A stretch of 64,000 bases of DNA from Paractinoplanes deccanensis. GTDB taxonomy: Bacteria; Actinomycetota; Actinomycetes; Mycobacteriales; Micromonosporaceae. Under the pieces are notes generated by a model that worked only from the letters and a program-made list of their open reading frames with translations, had not been told where the DNA came from and searched no databases. The stretch's first letter is position 1; each line of letters opens with the position of its first letter. Position numbers and translations under genes: made by a program. This document shows, in pieces, positions 52,780 through 61,098 of this stretch. Location of the stretch: the NCBI RefSeq assembly GCF_016862115.1, contig NZ_BOMI01000021.1, positions 124,001 through 188,000 on the forward strand, in the 5' to 3' direction.

Positions 52780-53913
52780 ATGGGAGTCGACTTCGCCCGA
52801 TCGGACAGGTCGCGTCTGGGGATCGAGTGGGAGATCGCATGCGTCGACCGGCGCAGCGGTGAGCTCGCCGCCGCCGCGCCGGAGCTGCTGGCGAAGGTCG
52901 GCACCGCGCCCGGCTTCCCGCACGTGACCAGCGAGTTGCTCACCAACACCGTCGAGATCGTCAGCGCGCCGTACGAGCGGGTGAGCGACGCGGTCGCGGA
53001 CCTGACCCGGCTCGCCGAGCGGGTGAGCGACCTGGCCGAGCCGATGGGCGTCGCGCTCATGTCGTCGGGCACCCACCCGTTCAGCCAGTGGTTCCAGCAG
53101 CAGGTGACGCCGGACAAGCCGCGGTACGCCACCCTGATCGACCGCACCCGCTGGTGGGGACGGCAGATGATGATCTGGGGCGTGCACGTGCACGTCGGCG
53201 TGGAGGACCGGCGCAAGGTGCTGCCGATCATCGACGGACTGCTCACCTACCTGCCGCACTTCCAGGCGCTCAGCGCGTCGAGCCCGTTCTGGGCGGGCGA
53301 GAACACGGGGTACGCCTCCAACCGGGCGCTGATGTTCCAGCAGCTGCCGACGGCCGGGCTGCCACCGCAGTTCACCCAGTGGTCCGAGTACGAGGGGCTG
53401 GTGGCCGATCTGCGCCACACCGGCGTGATCGAGGAGCTGACCGAGCTGCGCTGGGACATCCGGCCGTCGCCGCAGCGGGGCACGATCGAGGTGCGGACGT
53501 TCGACGGGCTCTCCACCGTGTGGGAGATCGGCGCGGTCGCGGCCCTGACCCAGTGCCTGGTCGAGCATTTCTCGCGGGAGCTGGACGCGGGGCGCGAGGT
53601 GCCGAAGATGCAGCCCTGGTTCGTGCGGGAGAACAAGTGGCGCACGGCCCGCTACGGCATGGACGCCATCATCATCCAGAACGCGGCCGGGGACGAGCGG
53701 CTCGTCGGCGAGGACCTCGACGAGCTCGTGCCGTCGCTCGCCCCGATCGCCGAGGCGCTCGGCTGCTCGGCGGAGCTGGACCGGCTGCGGGACCTCGCCG
53801 GCCGCGGGGCGAGCTACCAGCGGCAGCTGCGCGTGGCCGCGGCCAACGACGGGAGCCTCAAGGCGGTGGTCTCCGCGCTGGTGCGCGAGCTGCGCGAGGG
53901 CCGCCCCGGCTGA
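52780..53913 (+). CDS. Carboxylate-amine ligase, YbdK/GCS2 family
   Basis: The 377-residue protein has the glutamate-cysteine-ligase fold: GIEWEIACVD for the first metal/glutamate site, TSELLTNTVEIVSAPYERVS, WGVHVHVGVED and RWDIRPSPQRGTIEVRTFDG. Members ligate glutamate to an amine (weak gamma-glutamylcysteine synthetase activity in YbdK). Full length for the family. Confidence 0.92.
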   Translation: MGVDFARSDRSRLGIEWEIACVDRRSGELAAAAPELLAKVGTAPGFPHVTSELLTNTVEIVSAPYERVSDAVADLTRLAERVSDLAEPMGVALMSSGTHPFSQWFQQQVTPDKPRYATLIDRTRWWGRQMMIWGVHVHVGVEDRRKVLPIIDGLLTYLPHFQALSASSPFWAGENTGYASNRALMFQQLPTAGLPPQFTQWSEYEGLVADLRHTGVIEELTELRWDIRPSPQRGTIEVRTFDGLSTVWEIGAVAALTQCLVEHFSRELDAGREVPKMQPWFVRENKWRTARYGMDAIIIQNAAGDERLVGEDLDELVPSLAPIAEALGCSAELDRLRDLAGRGASYQRQLRVAAANDGSLKAVVSALVRELREGRPG

Positions 53914-53953
53914 GCCGGCGGCCGAAATGAGCCGGCCGGGCCGGGGTCAGCCG

Positions 53954-53974
53954 GCCGGGCCCGGTCGGCCCGGC
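53954..53974. terminator. Hairpin between convergent genes
   Basis: GCCGGGCC (53954-53961) pairs with GGCCCGGC (53967-53974) around a 5-base loop, between the ligase gene (plus) and the HtrA-like pseudogene (minus). Confidence 0.7.
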
Positions 53975-53981
53975 GCGCGGG

Positions 53982-54940
53982 TCAGCCGACCGGGCCGGTG
54001 GCGAGGGTGACGGTCGCGGTGTGCGCCTGGCCGGCGACGTCGGCCCAGGTCACCTTGACCTTGTCGCCGGGGTGGTATCGGTCGAGCAGGCCGGTCAGGG
54101 CGGTGGCGGAGCCGACCGTGGAGCCGGCCACCGAGGTGATGACGTCGCCGCGGGCCAGGCCGGCGGACGCGGCCGGGGAGCCGGAGACCACGCCGAGGAC
54201 CGCGGGGCCGGTCGTGGCCGCGTACCGGCTGCTGTCGGTCGTCTCGATGCCGAGGTAGGCCGTGGCGCCGAGGTGCACCGTGGAGGACGACCGGCCGGCG
54301 CGGATCCGGTCGGCGAGCGTGGTGGCGGTGGCGATCGGGATGGCGTAGCCGTCGCCGCCGGACGCCTGGTACTGGAAGCCGGCGGACGCGGCGGTGTCGA
54401 CGCCGATCACCTGGCCGGAGGTGGTCAGCAGCGGGCCGCCCGAATCGCCGGCCTCGATGTCGGCGTTCACCTCGATGAGGCCGGTGAGCTGCTCGGCGGA
54501 GCCGCTGGACTCGTCCGAGGCGGTGATGGACCTGCCGGCACCGGTGACGGCGCCGCCGACCGCGCTGGGGGTGCCGCCGGTGCCGCCCGCGTTGCCGATG
54601 GCGACGACCGGGTCGCCGGTCTTGACGGTCGTGCCGGTGGCGAGGGTCGCCGTGGCGAGGCCGGTGGCGCCGGAGAGCTTGAGCACGGCGATGTCCGCGC
54701 CGCGGTCGTAGCCGACGACGGCGGCCTCGGCGTTCTGGGCGCCCAGCACCGTGGTGATGTCGACCAGCGCCGGATCGACCTTGGCGGCGACCGCGGCCAC
54801 CTGGGCGGCGGTGGCGCCGCCCGCCGCCGTGGCGGTGACGGCTGCGGATACTGGTAGTACTGCGGGTACTGCTGCCAGCCGCCGGACGGGGCCCATCCGG
54901 TCTGGTGCGGCGCGTGCGCGTGGTGCTCGGGAACGGTCAC
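53982..54940 (-). pseudogene. Frameshifted trypsin-like (HtrA-type) protease lacking the catalytic His
   Basis: The original start is probably GTG 54940 with GGGAG upstream, encoding a Pro/Tyr/Gln-rich cytoplasmic tail (HQTGWAPSGGWQQYPQYYQY) as in membrane-anchored HtrA proteins. The frame then breaks, and no membrane helix remains. The protease part continues in another frame (AAKVDPALVDITTVLG to the C-terminal PDZ-like region). DIAVLKL keeps the Asp and GDSGGPLL keeps the Ser, but the segment between DITTVLGAQNAEA and VVGYDRGAD that should carry the catalytic His is absent, about 35-40 residues. A shortened product from ATG 54896 is possible but could not be a normal protease. Confidence 0.75.
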
Positions 54941-55041
54941 CGGAGTCTCCCTCGTCCGGCGGCGGAAAGCCGCATTCGCCTCCCGGTGTAGTGCGGAAGC
55001 CTATGGGTCCGCTGTGCGTCTGCTGGACGAACGTTGGCGGG

Positions 55042-56784
55042 TCAGGCTCCTGTGGCGCGCGCCGACCAGGCCGCCCACAGTTGCGCGTAGCGGCCGCCCG
55101 CGGCGACCAGCTCGGCGTGCGGGCCGTCCTCGACGATCTTGCCGTGTTCCATCACGACGACGCGGTCGGCGGAGGCCGCCTGGGTGAGGCGGTGGGCGAC
55201 CAGCAGCGCGGTGCGGCCCTCCAGGGCGGCGGCCGCCGCCTGCTCCAGGTCGCGGGCGCCCTCGCTGCCCGCCTCGGCGGTCGCCTCGTCCAGCACCACG
55301 ACCGGCGGGTCCTGGAGCACCACCCGGGCCAGCGCCAGCTGCTGCGCCTGCGCGGCCGTCAGCTGGTGGCCGCCGTCGCCGACCACCGTGTCCAGGCCGT
55401 CGGGCAGATCCCGCGCCCAGGCCAGCGCGCCGACCCGGTCCAGCGCCGCGGCCACCTCGTCGTCCGACGCGCCGGGGCGGGCCAGGCGCAGGTCCTCGGC
55501 GAGCGGGCCGGCGAAGACGTGGGTCTCCTGGCTCACGATGGCGATGGTCTGCGCGGGCAGCCGGCCGACGGGAACGCCACCGACCGTGGCCTGTCCCTCG
55601 TCGGGGCGCAGGATGCCGGCGGCGAGCGACGCGGCGGTGGTCTTGCCGGCGCCGGTCGAGCCGACCAGGGCGACGCGCTCGCCCGCCGCGATCCGCAGAC
55701 AGACACCGCTCAGGACCGGGGAGGCGCCGTCGTAGCCGAAGGTCACGTCGTCGAGCGCGAGGTCCCAGCCGGCCGGCGGCTCGGTCACCGTGCGGCGCTC
55801 GGTCGGCATGCCGAGCACGCCGACCAGCCGGGCGAGGCTCGCGCCCGCGTCCTGGGCCCGGTCGAACGTGGCCATCAGCAGCGTGATCGGGCCGAAGAGG
55901 CGGTGGAACAGCAGCGCGGCCGCGGACACCTCGCCGACCGTGACGAAGCTTCCCCGTACGAGCAGGAAGCCCGCCACCAGCACCGCGCCCAGCCCGATCA
56001 GCTCGGCGCGGTTGATGCGCCCGACGAAGCGGGTGTAGAAGACGAACACGCCGACCGAGATGTCGCGGGCCCGGCCGGAGGCGCCCTCGATGCCGGCGAG
56101 GTGCCGGTCCTCGAGGCGGTAGGCGTGCACGGTGGGCAGGCCCTGCATGCCCTCGACGAAGAGCTGGGAGCGCTCGGCGATGGCGACCCGCTCGGCGGCG
56201 TAGGACGGCGCGGCGCGGGGGAGGTACCAGCGCAGCCCGAGCACGTAGAACGGGACGGCGACCGCGCCGGCCAGGCCGAGGCGCCAGTCGATGCCGGCCA
56301 TGGCGATCAGGCTCAGCACGCCGAGCAGCAGCGCCGAGATCATGCCGGGCAGGACCTCCTTGACGGCCCGGTCGATCGCGGCGATGTCCGCGCTGACCCG
56401 CGACAGCAGATCGCCGCGGCCGGAGCGGTCGAGCGTCGTGGCGGGCAGCCGCAGCGCCGTGGCGACGGTGTCCTCGCGCAGGTCGGCGAGCATCCGCGAG
56501 CCCAGCCGGCCGAGCAGGAAGCCCGCGACGCCGGTCGCCACGCCGCCCACCACGGCGGCGGCCACGATGACCACGGCGACCGGGACGACCGCGCCGGCGT
56601 CGCCGCCCGCGCGGATGCGGTCGACGAGCAGGCCGAGGGCGTACGCGGGAGCGATCGAGGCGGCCGCCGCGAGGACGCCGGCGAGCAGGGCGAGCGCGGT
56701 CTCGGCCCGGCGGCCCCACAGCTCGGCGCCCAGCCAGGCCCGGCTCTCGCGCGGCGTGGCCACGGGCAGGATCGTGCTGGTCAT
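55042..56784 (-). CDS. Heterodimeric ABC exporter subunit, catalytic-site half
   Basis: The 580-residue protein has a six-helix membrane domain (about 25-310) and nucleotide domain with normal Walker A (GSTGAGKTT) and Walker B (VVVLDEATA) but a degenerate signature (LTAAQAQQ instead of LSGGQ). The partner has the opposite defects. Together they leave one canonical ATP site. IrtAB-like pairs move siderophores. It overlaps the partner gene by 4 bases (ATGA). Confidence 0.92.
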   Translation of the reverse strand: MTSTILPVATPRESRAWLGAELWGRRAETALALLAGVLAAAASIAPAYALGLLVDRIRAGGDAGAVVPVAVVIVAAAVVGGVATGVAGFLLGRLGSRMLADLREDTVATALRLPATTLDRSGRGDLLSRVSADIAAIDRAVKEVLPGMISALLLGVLSLIAMAGIDWRLGLAGAVAVPFYVLGLRWYLPRAAPSYAAERVAIAERSQLFVEGMQGLPTVHAYRLEDRHLAGIEGASGRARDISVGVFVFYTRFVGRINRAELIGLGAVLVAGFLLVRGSFVTVGEVSAAALLFHRLFGPITLLMATFDRAQDAGASLARLVGVLGMPTERRTVTEPPAGWDLALDDVTFGYDGASPVLSGVCLRIAAGERVALVGSTGAGKTTAASLAAGILRPDEGQATVGGVPVGRLPAQTIAIVSQETHVFAGPLAEDLRLARPGASDDEVAAALDRVGALAWARDLPDGLDTVVGDGGHQLTAAQAQQLALARVVLQDPPVVVLDEATAEAGSEGARDLEQAAAAALEGRTALLVAHRLTQAASADRVVVMEHGKIVEDGPHAELVAAGGRYAQLWAAWSARATGA

Positions 56785-58466
56785 CGCAGCACCGCCTGCC
56801 GGTAGGTCTCGTCGTGGACGCTGAGCTCGGCGTGCCGCCCCTCGGCGGTGACCGCGCCGTCGCCGATGACAACCACCCGGTCGGCGGCGGCGAGCAGGGC
56901 CGGGCTGCTGGTGATCACGACCGTGCCGTACCCGGAGCCCGGGCCGTGCCGCATCGCCCGGATGCCGTCGGCGATGCTTTGCTCGGTCACGGCGTCGACG
57001 GCGGTCGTCGGGTGGTGCAGGACCAGCAGCGGCGGCCGGGCCAGCAGCGCGCGGGCCAGGGCCAGGCGCTGCCGCTGGCCGCCGGAGAGGTTCGTGCCGC
57101 GCTCGGTGATCTCGGCGTCGAGGCCGTCCTCGTGGAAGTCGACGGCGGCGGCGTGCAGGGCCTCGGTGAGCGGGTCGCCGTCCTCGCCGCGCAGGGCGAT
57201 GTTGGCGGCCAGCGTGCCGGTGAACAGATCCGTCTGGTGCGGCTCGACGTGCAGCAGGCGGCGTGCCTCGTCCCGCTCGACGGTCTCCAGCCGCTCCCCG
57301 CCGAGCGTGATGGTCCCCTCGTACGCCTCCGGCACCGCCAGCAGGCGCACGAGCGCCTCCGCGTCGGCGGGCCGGTGGGCGACCACCCCGACGAGCTCGC
57401 CCGGCCGCACGTGCAGGTCGAGCCCGGCGAGCGGACCGTGCGCGACCCCCTCGAGGCGCAGTGCTGCCTGCGTACCGGAAAGAGTCTTGTCGCCCTCGGG
57501 GAGGACCAGCCCCGCCTGGACGACCGAGGCGACCCGGCCGGCGGAGGCGCGTGCCGCGGCGACCCAGCTCGGCACGACGGCGAGCACGCCGAACGGCTCG
57601 ATCAGGAACTGCGCGGAGCCGATCACCGTGATGAACTCGCCGATCGTGATCCGGCCGGTCAGCGCGAACCAGCCGGCCGTGATCGCGATGCCGCCGGCCA
57701 GCAGCATGCTCAGCATCGAGGAGGCGCCCTGGTAGGCGTTCTGGGTGCGCGCGGCGCGCAGCGTGGCGGCCAGCGACCGGCGGCTGACCACCCGGTAGCG
57801 CTCGGCGGCGGCGTCCTGTGCCTCGATGCCGCGCAGCGGGCGCAGGCCGGTGACCAGGTCCGTGGCGAGCGACGTGGCCTTGCCCGCCTGGCTCTGCTGG
57901 TCGGCGACGCGCCGCGCGATGAGCGGGGCGGTGAGGTTGAGCGTGGCCAGCACGATCGGCGTCGCGATCAGCACGATCAGCCCGAGCGGCAGCGAGATCA
58001 GCAGCAGGGTGACGGCGCTGACCGAGGCGGCGATCAGGGCGCTGCTGATCCGCGGGATGTGATCGAGGAAGTACGACGTGTACTCGGCGTCCGTGGTGGA
58101 GATCGTCAGCAGGTCGCCGGAGCGCTGGTCGGTGCGCAGCCCGCGCGGGTGCAGGATCTTGGCGGCGACCTCGACCCGGAGCCGGTGGCTCTCCTCGGCG
58201 ATCGCCCGCATCAGCTGCCGCGCGCCGAACCGGTAGGAGACGGTCAGCACGAGGTAGACCAGGGCGAGCACGGCGATCCAGGCCAGCAGCGCGGTGACGT
58301 CGCCGCTGGAGACCGCCCGGTCGACGATCACGCCGATGAGGACCGGCACGAGGGCGGCGCAGAACTGGTACAGACCGGCCAGCGCGGTGCCCGTCCAGAG
58401 GCGCCTGCCGTTGCGGGCGACCGCCCTGCGCAGGATCGCGGTGCCCGGTTGAGCGGTTCTCGACAC
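56781..58466 (-). CDS. Heterodimeric ABC exporter subunit, signature-donor half
   Basis: The protein is 561 residues from GTG 58466, chosen for GAGGAG six bases upstream; a TTG six codons earlier is the alternative. Six-helix membrane domain (about 20-300). Its Walker A is lost (VGVVAHRPADAEALVRLL has no GxxGxGKS) and Walker B reads VLHHPTTAVD instead of LDEAT, but LSGGQRQRLALARAL is intact. It pairs with the downstream subunit. An iron box lies at 58490-58508, so expression is probably iron-repressed, consistent with siderophore transport. Confidence 0.92.
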   Translation of the reverse strand: MSRTAQPGTAILRRAVARNGRRLWTGTALAGLYQFCAALVPVLIGVIVDRAVSSGDVTALLAWIAVLALVYLVLTVSYRFGARQLMRAIAEESHRLRVEVAAKILHPRGLRTDQRSGDLLTISTTDAEYTSYFLDHIPRISSALIAASVSAVTLLLISLPLGLIVLIATPIVLATLNLTAPLIARRVADQQSQAGKATSLATDLVTGLRPLRGIEAQDAAAERYRVVSRRSLAATLRAARTQNAYQGASSMLSMLLAGGIAITAGWFALTGRITIGEFITVIGSAQFLIEPFGVLAVVPSWVAAARASAGRVASVVQAGLVLPEGDKTLSGTQAALRLEGVAHGPLAGLDLHVRPGELVGVVAHRPADAEALVRLLAVPEAYEGTITLGGERLETVERDEARRLLHVEPHQTDLFTGTLAANIALRGEDGDPLTEALHAAAVDFHEDGLDAEITERGTNLSGGQRQRLALARALLARPPLLVLHHPTTAVDAVTEQSIADGIRAMRHGPGSGYGTVVITSSPALLAAADRVVVIGDGAVTAEGRHAELSVHDETYRQAVLR

Positions 58467-58489
58467 CGCGTGCTCCTCACTCAAAGATC

Positions 58490-58508
58490 AAGTAAGGCTA
58501 GCCTAATG
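58490..58508. promoter_or_regulatory. IdeR/DmdR-type iron box
   Basis: TAAGGCTAGCCTAA with a perfect AGGCTAGCCT core matches the actinobacterial iron-regulator consensus (TTAGGTTAGGCTAACCTAA family). It sits 24-42 bases before the GTG of the ABC transporter operon. Confidence 0.85.
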
Positions 58509-58584
58509 ACCGGCGGACCAGGAACTCGCGGCGAAGGCGCGCTGCCCGAGGACCGCGTCCCCGAGCAGCGCGCCCCGCGGGCGC

Positions 58585-58908
58585 CTACGTTGCCGGCGGG
58601 CGCGGCACCGCGTACTCGGTGACCTCGCCACCCCGCACCAGCACCCGGGTCATGGGGGTCGAGGCGTCGCGCCAGATGACGTAGCGGCCCTCGGGCAGGG
58701 CGTCGATGACCGCGCAATACAGGATGTCGCCGCCGACGTGACGCGCGCGGACCGCCGCGTGCGTCCGGGCCTCGGGGGTCGCCTCGAGGCTCACCTCGAT
58801 CTCGCGGCCGTGCCACCCGGGAGCGGTGTGGATCAGGAGAGCGCCCACGCCCGCGCCCAGGGTGAGCATCACGGTGCCCTCGCTGGAGGGTGCCAGGGTG
58901 TGGCTCAT
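58585..58908 (-). CDS. Small protein after DUF4331, unknown
   Basis: The 107-residue protein overlaps the DUF4331 stop (ATGA). The sequence is beta-rich (EGTVMLTLGAGVGALLIHTA, GDILYCAVIDALPEGRYVIW) with no signal peptide. It recurs downstream of DUF4331 genes by my recollection; function is unknown. Confidence 0.7.
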   Translation of the reverse strand: MSHTLAPSSEGTVMLTLGAGVGALLIHTAPGWHGREIEVSLEATPEARTHAAVRARHVGGDILYCAVIDALPEGRYVIWRDASTPMTRVLVRGGEVTEYAVPRPPAT

Positions 58909-60296
58909 GACGGCACTGAGAAGCCGTCGAAGGGCGTGCCCAGGTACGGGAACCTGGCGAGCGGCTTGGCGCTGGACCTCTTGATGCTCAGGCCCTGCTC
59001 GACGAGGCCGGCCGCGGCGTCCGGCTCGAAGTCCGGGTCGACCAGCGGCACGGTGGCCCCGGCGATCGCGCGCAGCGAGATGGAGACCACGTCGTCGGCG
59101 ATGCGGCGGCCGTTGGGGAAGCCGGCCACGTCGCCGCCGAGCACGCCGAACTTGTTCTCCGTCTTGGCCGGCGGGATCGCGGTGTTCAGGCGCAGCATGT
59201 CGGCCTGGAGCTCGCCGGTGTTGTTCTGGAAGCCCTCGATCAGCCCGTCCGGGATGCCGGTGAGCAGGATCGCCAGCAGGTCCGCCCGCGGCTTGCCGGC
59301 CTTGTTGAGGGCGGCCAGGTTGTCGAACAGGCCCGGGTAGAGCACGGGCAGCAGCGCGCCCAGCTCCGGCGTGGCCACGAACTCGGCGAAGCGCTTGTCC
59401 TCGCTCGGCGGCAGGCTGTTCCACGTGTCCTTCTGGGCCATCGGCACGATGACCTCGTTGAACAGTGGGTTGCCCAGCCGGGACACCTGCACCTGCGGGC
59501 CGACCTCCACGTCACCCGACGCGTCGCCGTTGCGCACCTGCACCTGCCGGCGGCTCGCCGAGGTCCACACGCCGATGACGGCGCCGGCGTCGCGGCCGCG
59601 GACCTTCTTCTTGCCGTCGCGGCGGACCATGTGCACGGGGATCTGCAGGGCGATGCTGTGCACGTTCGTCTTGTCGGTGGCGTTGACCGCCTTGCCGGCG
59701 TAGTTGAACAGGTTCTGCCCGACCAGGTGCTTGTCCTGGAACGGGCGCAGCGTGCCCAGGTCGAAGATGGCGCCCAGGTCGACGAAGAACGCGTCGGCGC
59801 GCTGCCCGGCGAAGACCTTCTCGCCGGTCTTGAGCTTGTGCACGGCGTCCGCGGCGAGCGCGTCGTAGTCGGAGATCGAGATCTTGCCGACGTTGCAGGG
59901 CGGGCACGGCAGCTTGGACGCGAGCACGGTGCTCTTGCCGCCCCGCTCGACCTTGGTGACCGAGTAGAACTGGCGGCGGTTCCAGTTCTCGCTGTCCAGC
60001 GACTCGATCGGGCCGGTGTTGTAGAGGAAGGTCTTGTCGTTGCGCAGCTCGGTGCGGAACCGGAACTGGTACGTGATGTCGGGCCGGGCGTCGCCGTCCG
60101 CGTCGATGTGGATCTCGTACACGACGTCGGCGCCGAACTCGAAGAAGTTGGGCCCGCTCGCCGGCAGCTGCAACGGCACGTAGTTGGCGATCAGCGTGAC
60201 GGTGTCGGGATCGTCCGGGCTGACGAAGGCGTACAGGTCGGAGCTGTCGGCCACCGGATCCTTGCTGATCTCGGGCGCCTCGCGGTGTGAGGACAT
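58905..60296 (-). CDS. DUF4331 family protein
   Basis: The 463-residue protein starts with the family sequence SSHREAPEISKDPVADSSDL, then YAFVSPDDPDTVTLIANYVP, and contains ADGDARPDITYQFRF and FFVDLGAIFDLGTLRPFQ, all typical of DUF4331. Members are predicted beta-rich and often periplasmic or secreted; this copy lacks a signal peptide. The upstream Tat-signal gene is 2 bases away, so export as a complex is conceivable. Function unknown. Confidence 0.9.
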   Translation of the reverse strand: MSSHREAPEISKDPVADSSDLYAFVSPDDPDTVTLIANYVPLQLPASGPNFFEFGADVVYEIHIDADGDARPDITYQFRFRTELRNDKTFLYNTGPIESLDSENWNRRQFYSVTKVERGGKSTVLASKLPCPPCNVGKISISDYDALAADAVHKLKTGEKVFAGQRADAFFVDLGAIFDLGTLRPFQDKHLVGQNLFNYAGKAVNATDKTNVHSIALQIPVHMVRRDGKKKVRGRDAGAVIGVWTSASRRQVQVRNGDASGDVEVGPQVQVSRLGNPLFNEVIVPMAQKDTWNSLPPSEDKRFAEFVATPELGALLPVLYPGLFDNLAALNKAGKPRADLLAILLTGIPDGLIEGFQNNTGELQADMLRLNTAIPPAKTENKFGVLGGDVAGFPNGRRIADDVVSISLRAIAGATVPLVDPDFEPDAAAGLVEQGLSIKRSSAKPLARFPYLGTPFDGFSVPS

Positions 60297-60298
60297 GG

Positions 60299-60583
60299 TC
60301 AGGCCCTCCCGGCGGCTTTGATCAGGCTCGCGGCGAGCTTCCGGTCGGTGATCGTCTTCAGCTTGTCGCCGGAGAAGACGTCGATCGTGCCCTTCTTCGC
60401 GTCCCGGATCGACACGACCAGCGGGGAACCGTCGCCGGTGTCGCCGGCGTCGCCGTTCTCACCGGCCAGGCTCAGCCCCGCGACCGAGACCGCCGAGGCT
60501 CCCACGCCGGTCGCGGCGAGGGCGAGAACCTTCCGGCGGGACAGCCACGTTCGTCCCGGGGCGCGGTAGCGGGTGCGACTCAT
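60299..60583 (-). CDS. Small Tat-signal protein of the DUF4331 operon
   Basis: The 94-residue protein carries SRRKVLALAATGVGASAVSV, a twin-Arg signal, followed by a short beta-rich domain (SPLVVSIRDAKKGTIDVFSG). It starts the operon with DUF4331 (2-base gap). It could escort or display a partner outside the membrane. The promoter region is 60584-60724; nothing clear-cut is visible there. Confidence 0.75.
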   Translation of the reverse strand: MSRTRYRAPGRTWLSRRKVLALAATGVGASAVSVAGLSLAGENGDAGDTGDGSPLVVSIRDAKKGTIDVFSGDKLKTITDRKLAASLIKAAGRA

Positions 60584-60724
60584 GCTCGACCTTTCGTCGT
60601 CCTACGAGGAGTGGTGCGAGATCCGGACCGGGCGCTGCTTGTCGACGCCGGTCAGTACGAGATCTGTCCCCGCATGGTTCAAAAGATCCTTGGAGCGCTC
60701 CCATCGGGTGAGGCCATCGCGTCC

Positions 60725-61050
60725 TCAGACAGTGCGCCGCACTGCCACCCAGTTCGAGATGATCTCCGTGCCTTCGGGCAGGGTGGGGCGGTGGTGGGCG
60801 ACGGCCCGCTGCCACGCGCTGTAGGCCTGCGGCGTCACTCGGTCACGTCTCTGAGCAGGGCGAGAACCGCGACGGCGACGCCCACCACCGCGAGAACCAC
60901 TGCCACGACATCGAGCTTCTTCGACGAGGGCCCACCGCGAGCCTTCTGCTCGCTTCGGGGCTCGGAGCTGGAGGCGGCGTGCCTTGCCGGCCGCGCGCGC
61001 CGCCTCCTGTTCTCGCCGGGAGGTCGGTGACACCTGACGCGCCTGCCCAC
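60725..61050 (-). CDS. Short membrane ORF with overlapping downstream mini-ORF, possibly frameshifted
   Basis: A minus-strand frame ending at 60835 encodes KKLDVVAVVLAVVGVAVAVL, a single membrane helix, then RDVTE and a stop. A GTG overlapping that stop opens a 37-codon frame (VTPQAYSAWQRAVAHHRPTL) to 60725. The hydrophilic run MSPTSRREQEAARAAGKARR in the second frame near 61033 would fit better in front of the helix, so the region may be one frameshifted gene. No family recognised. Confidence 0.35.
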
Positions 61051-61098
61051 TCGGGCGCGAGAGGGCTTGGAACGGGCAGGCGATCCGGTGAGCGGGTG

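Noticed and set aside
49263..53246. 1327-codon minus-strand open frame
   Set aside because: It crosses two well-supported genes in the wrong frame and a convergent ligase gene; GC-driven lack of stops explains it.
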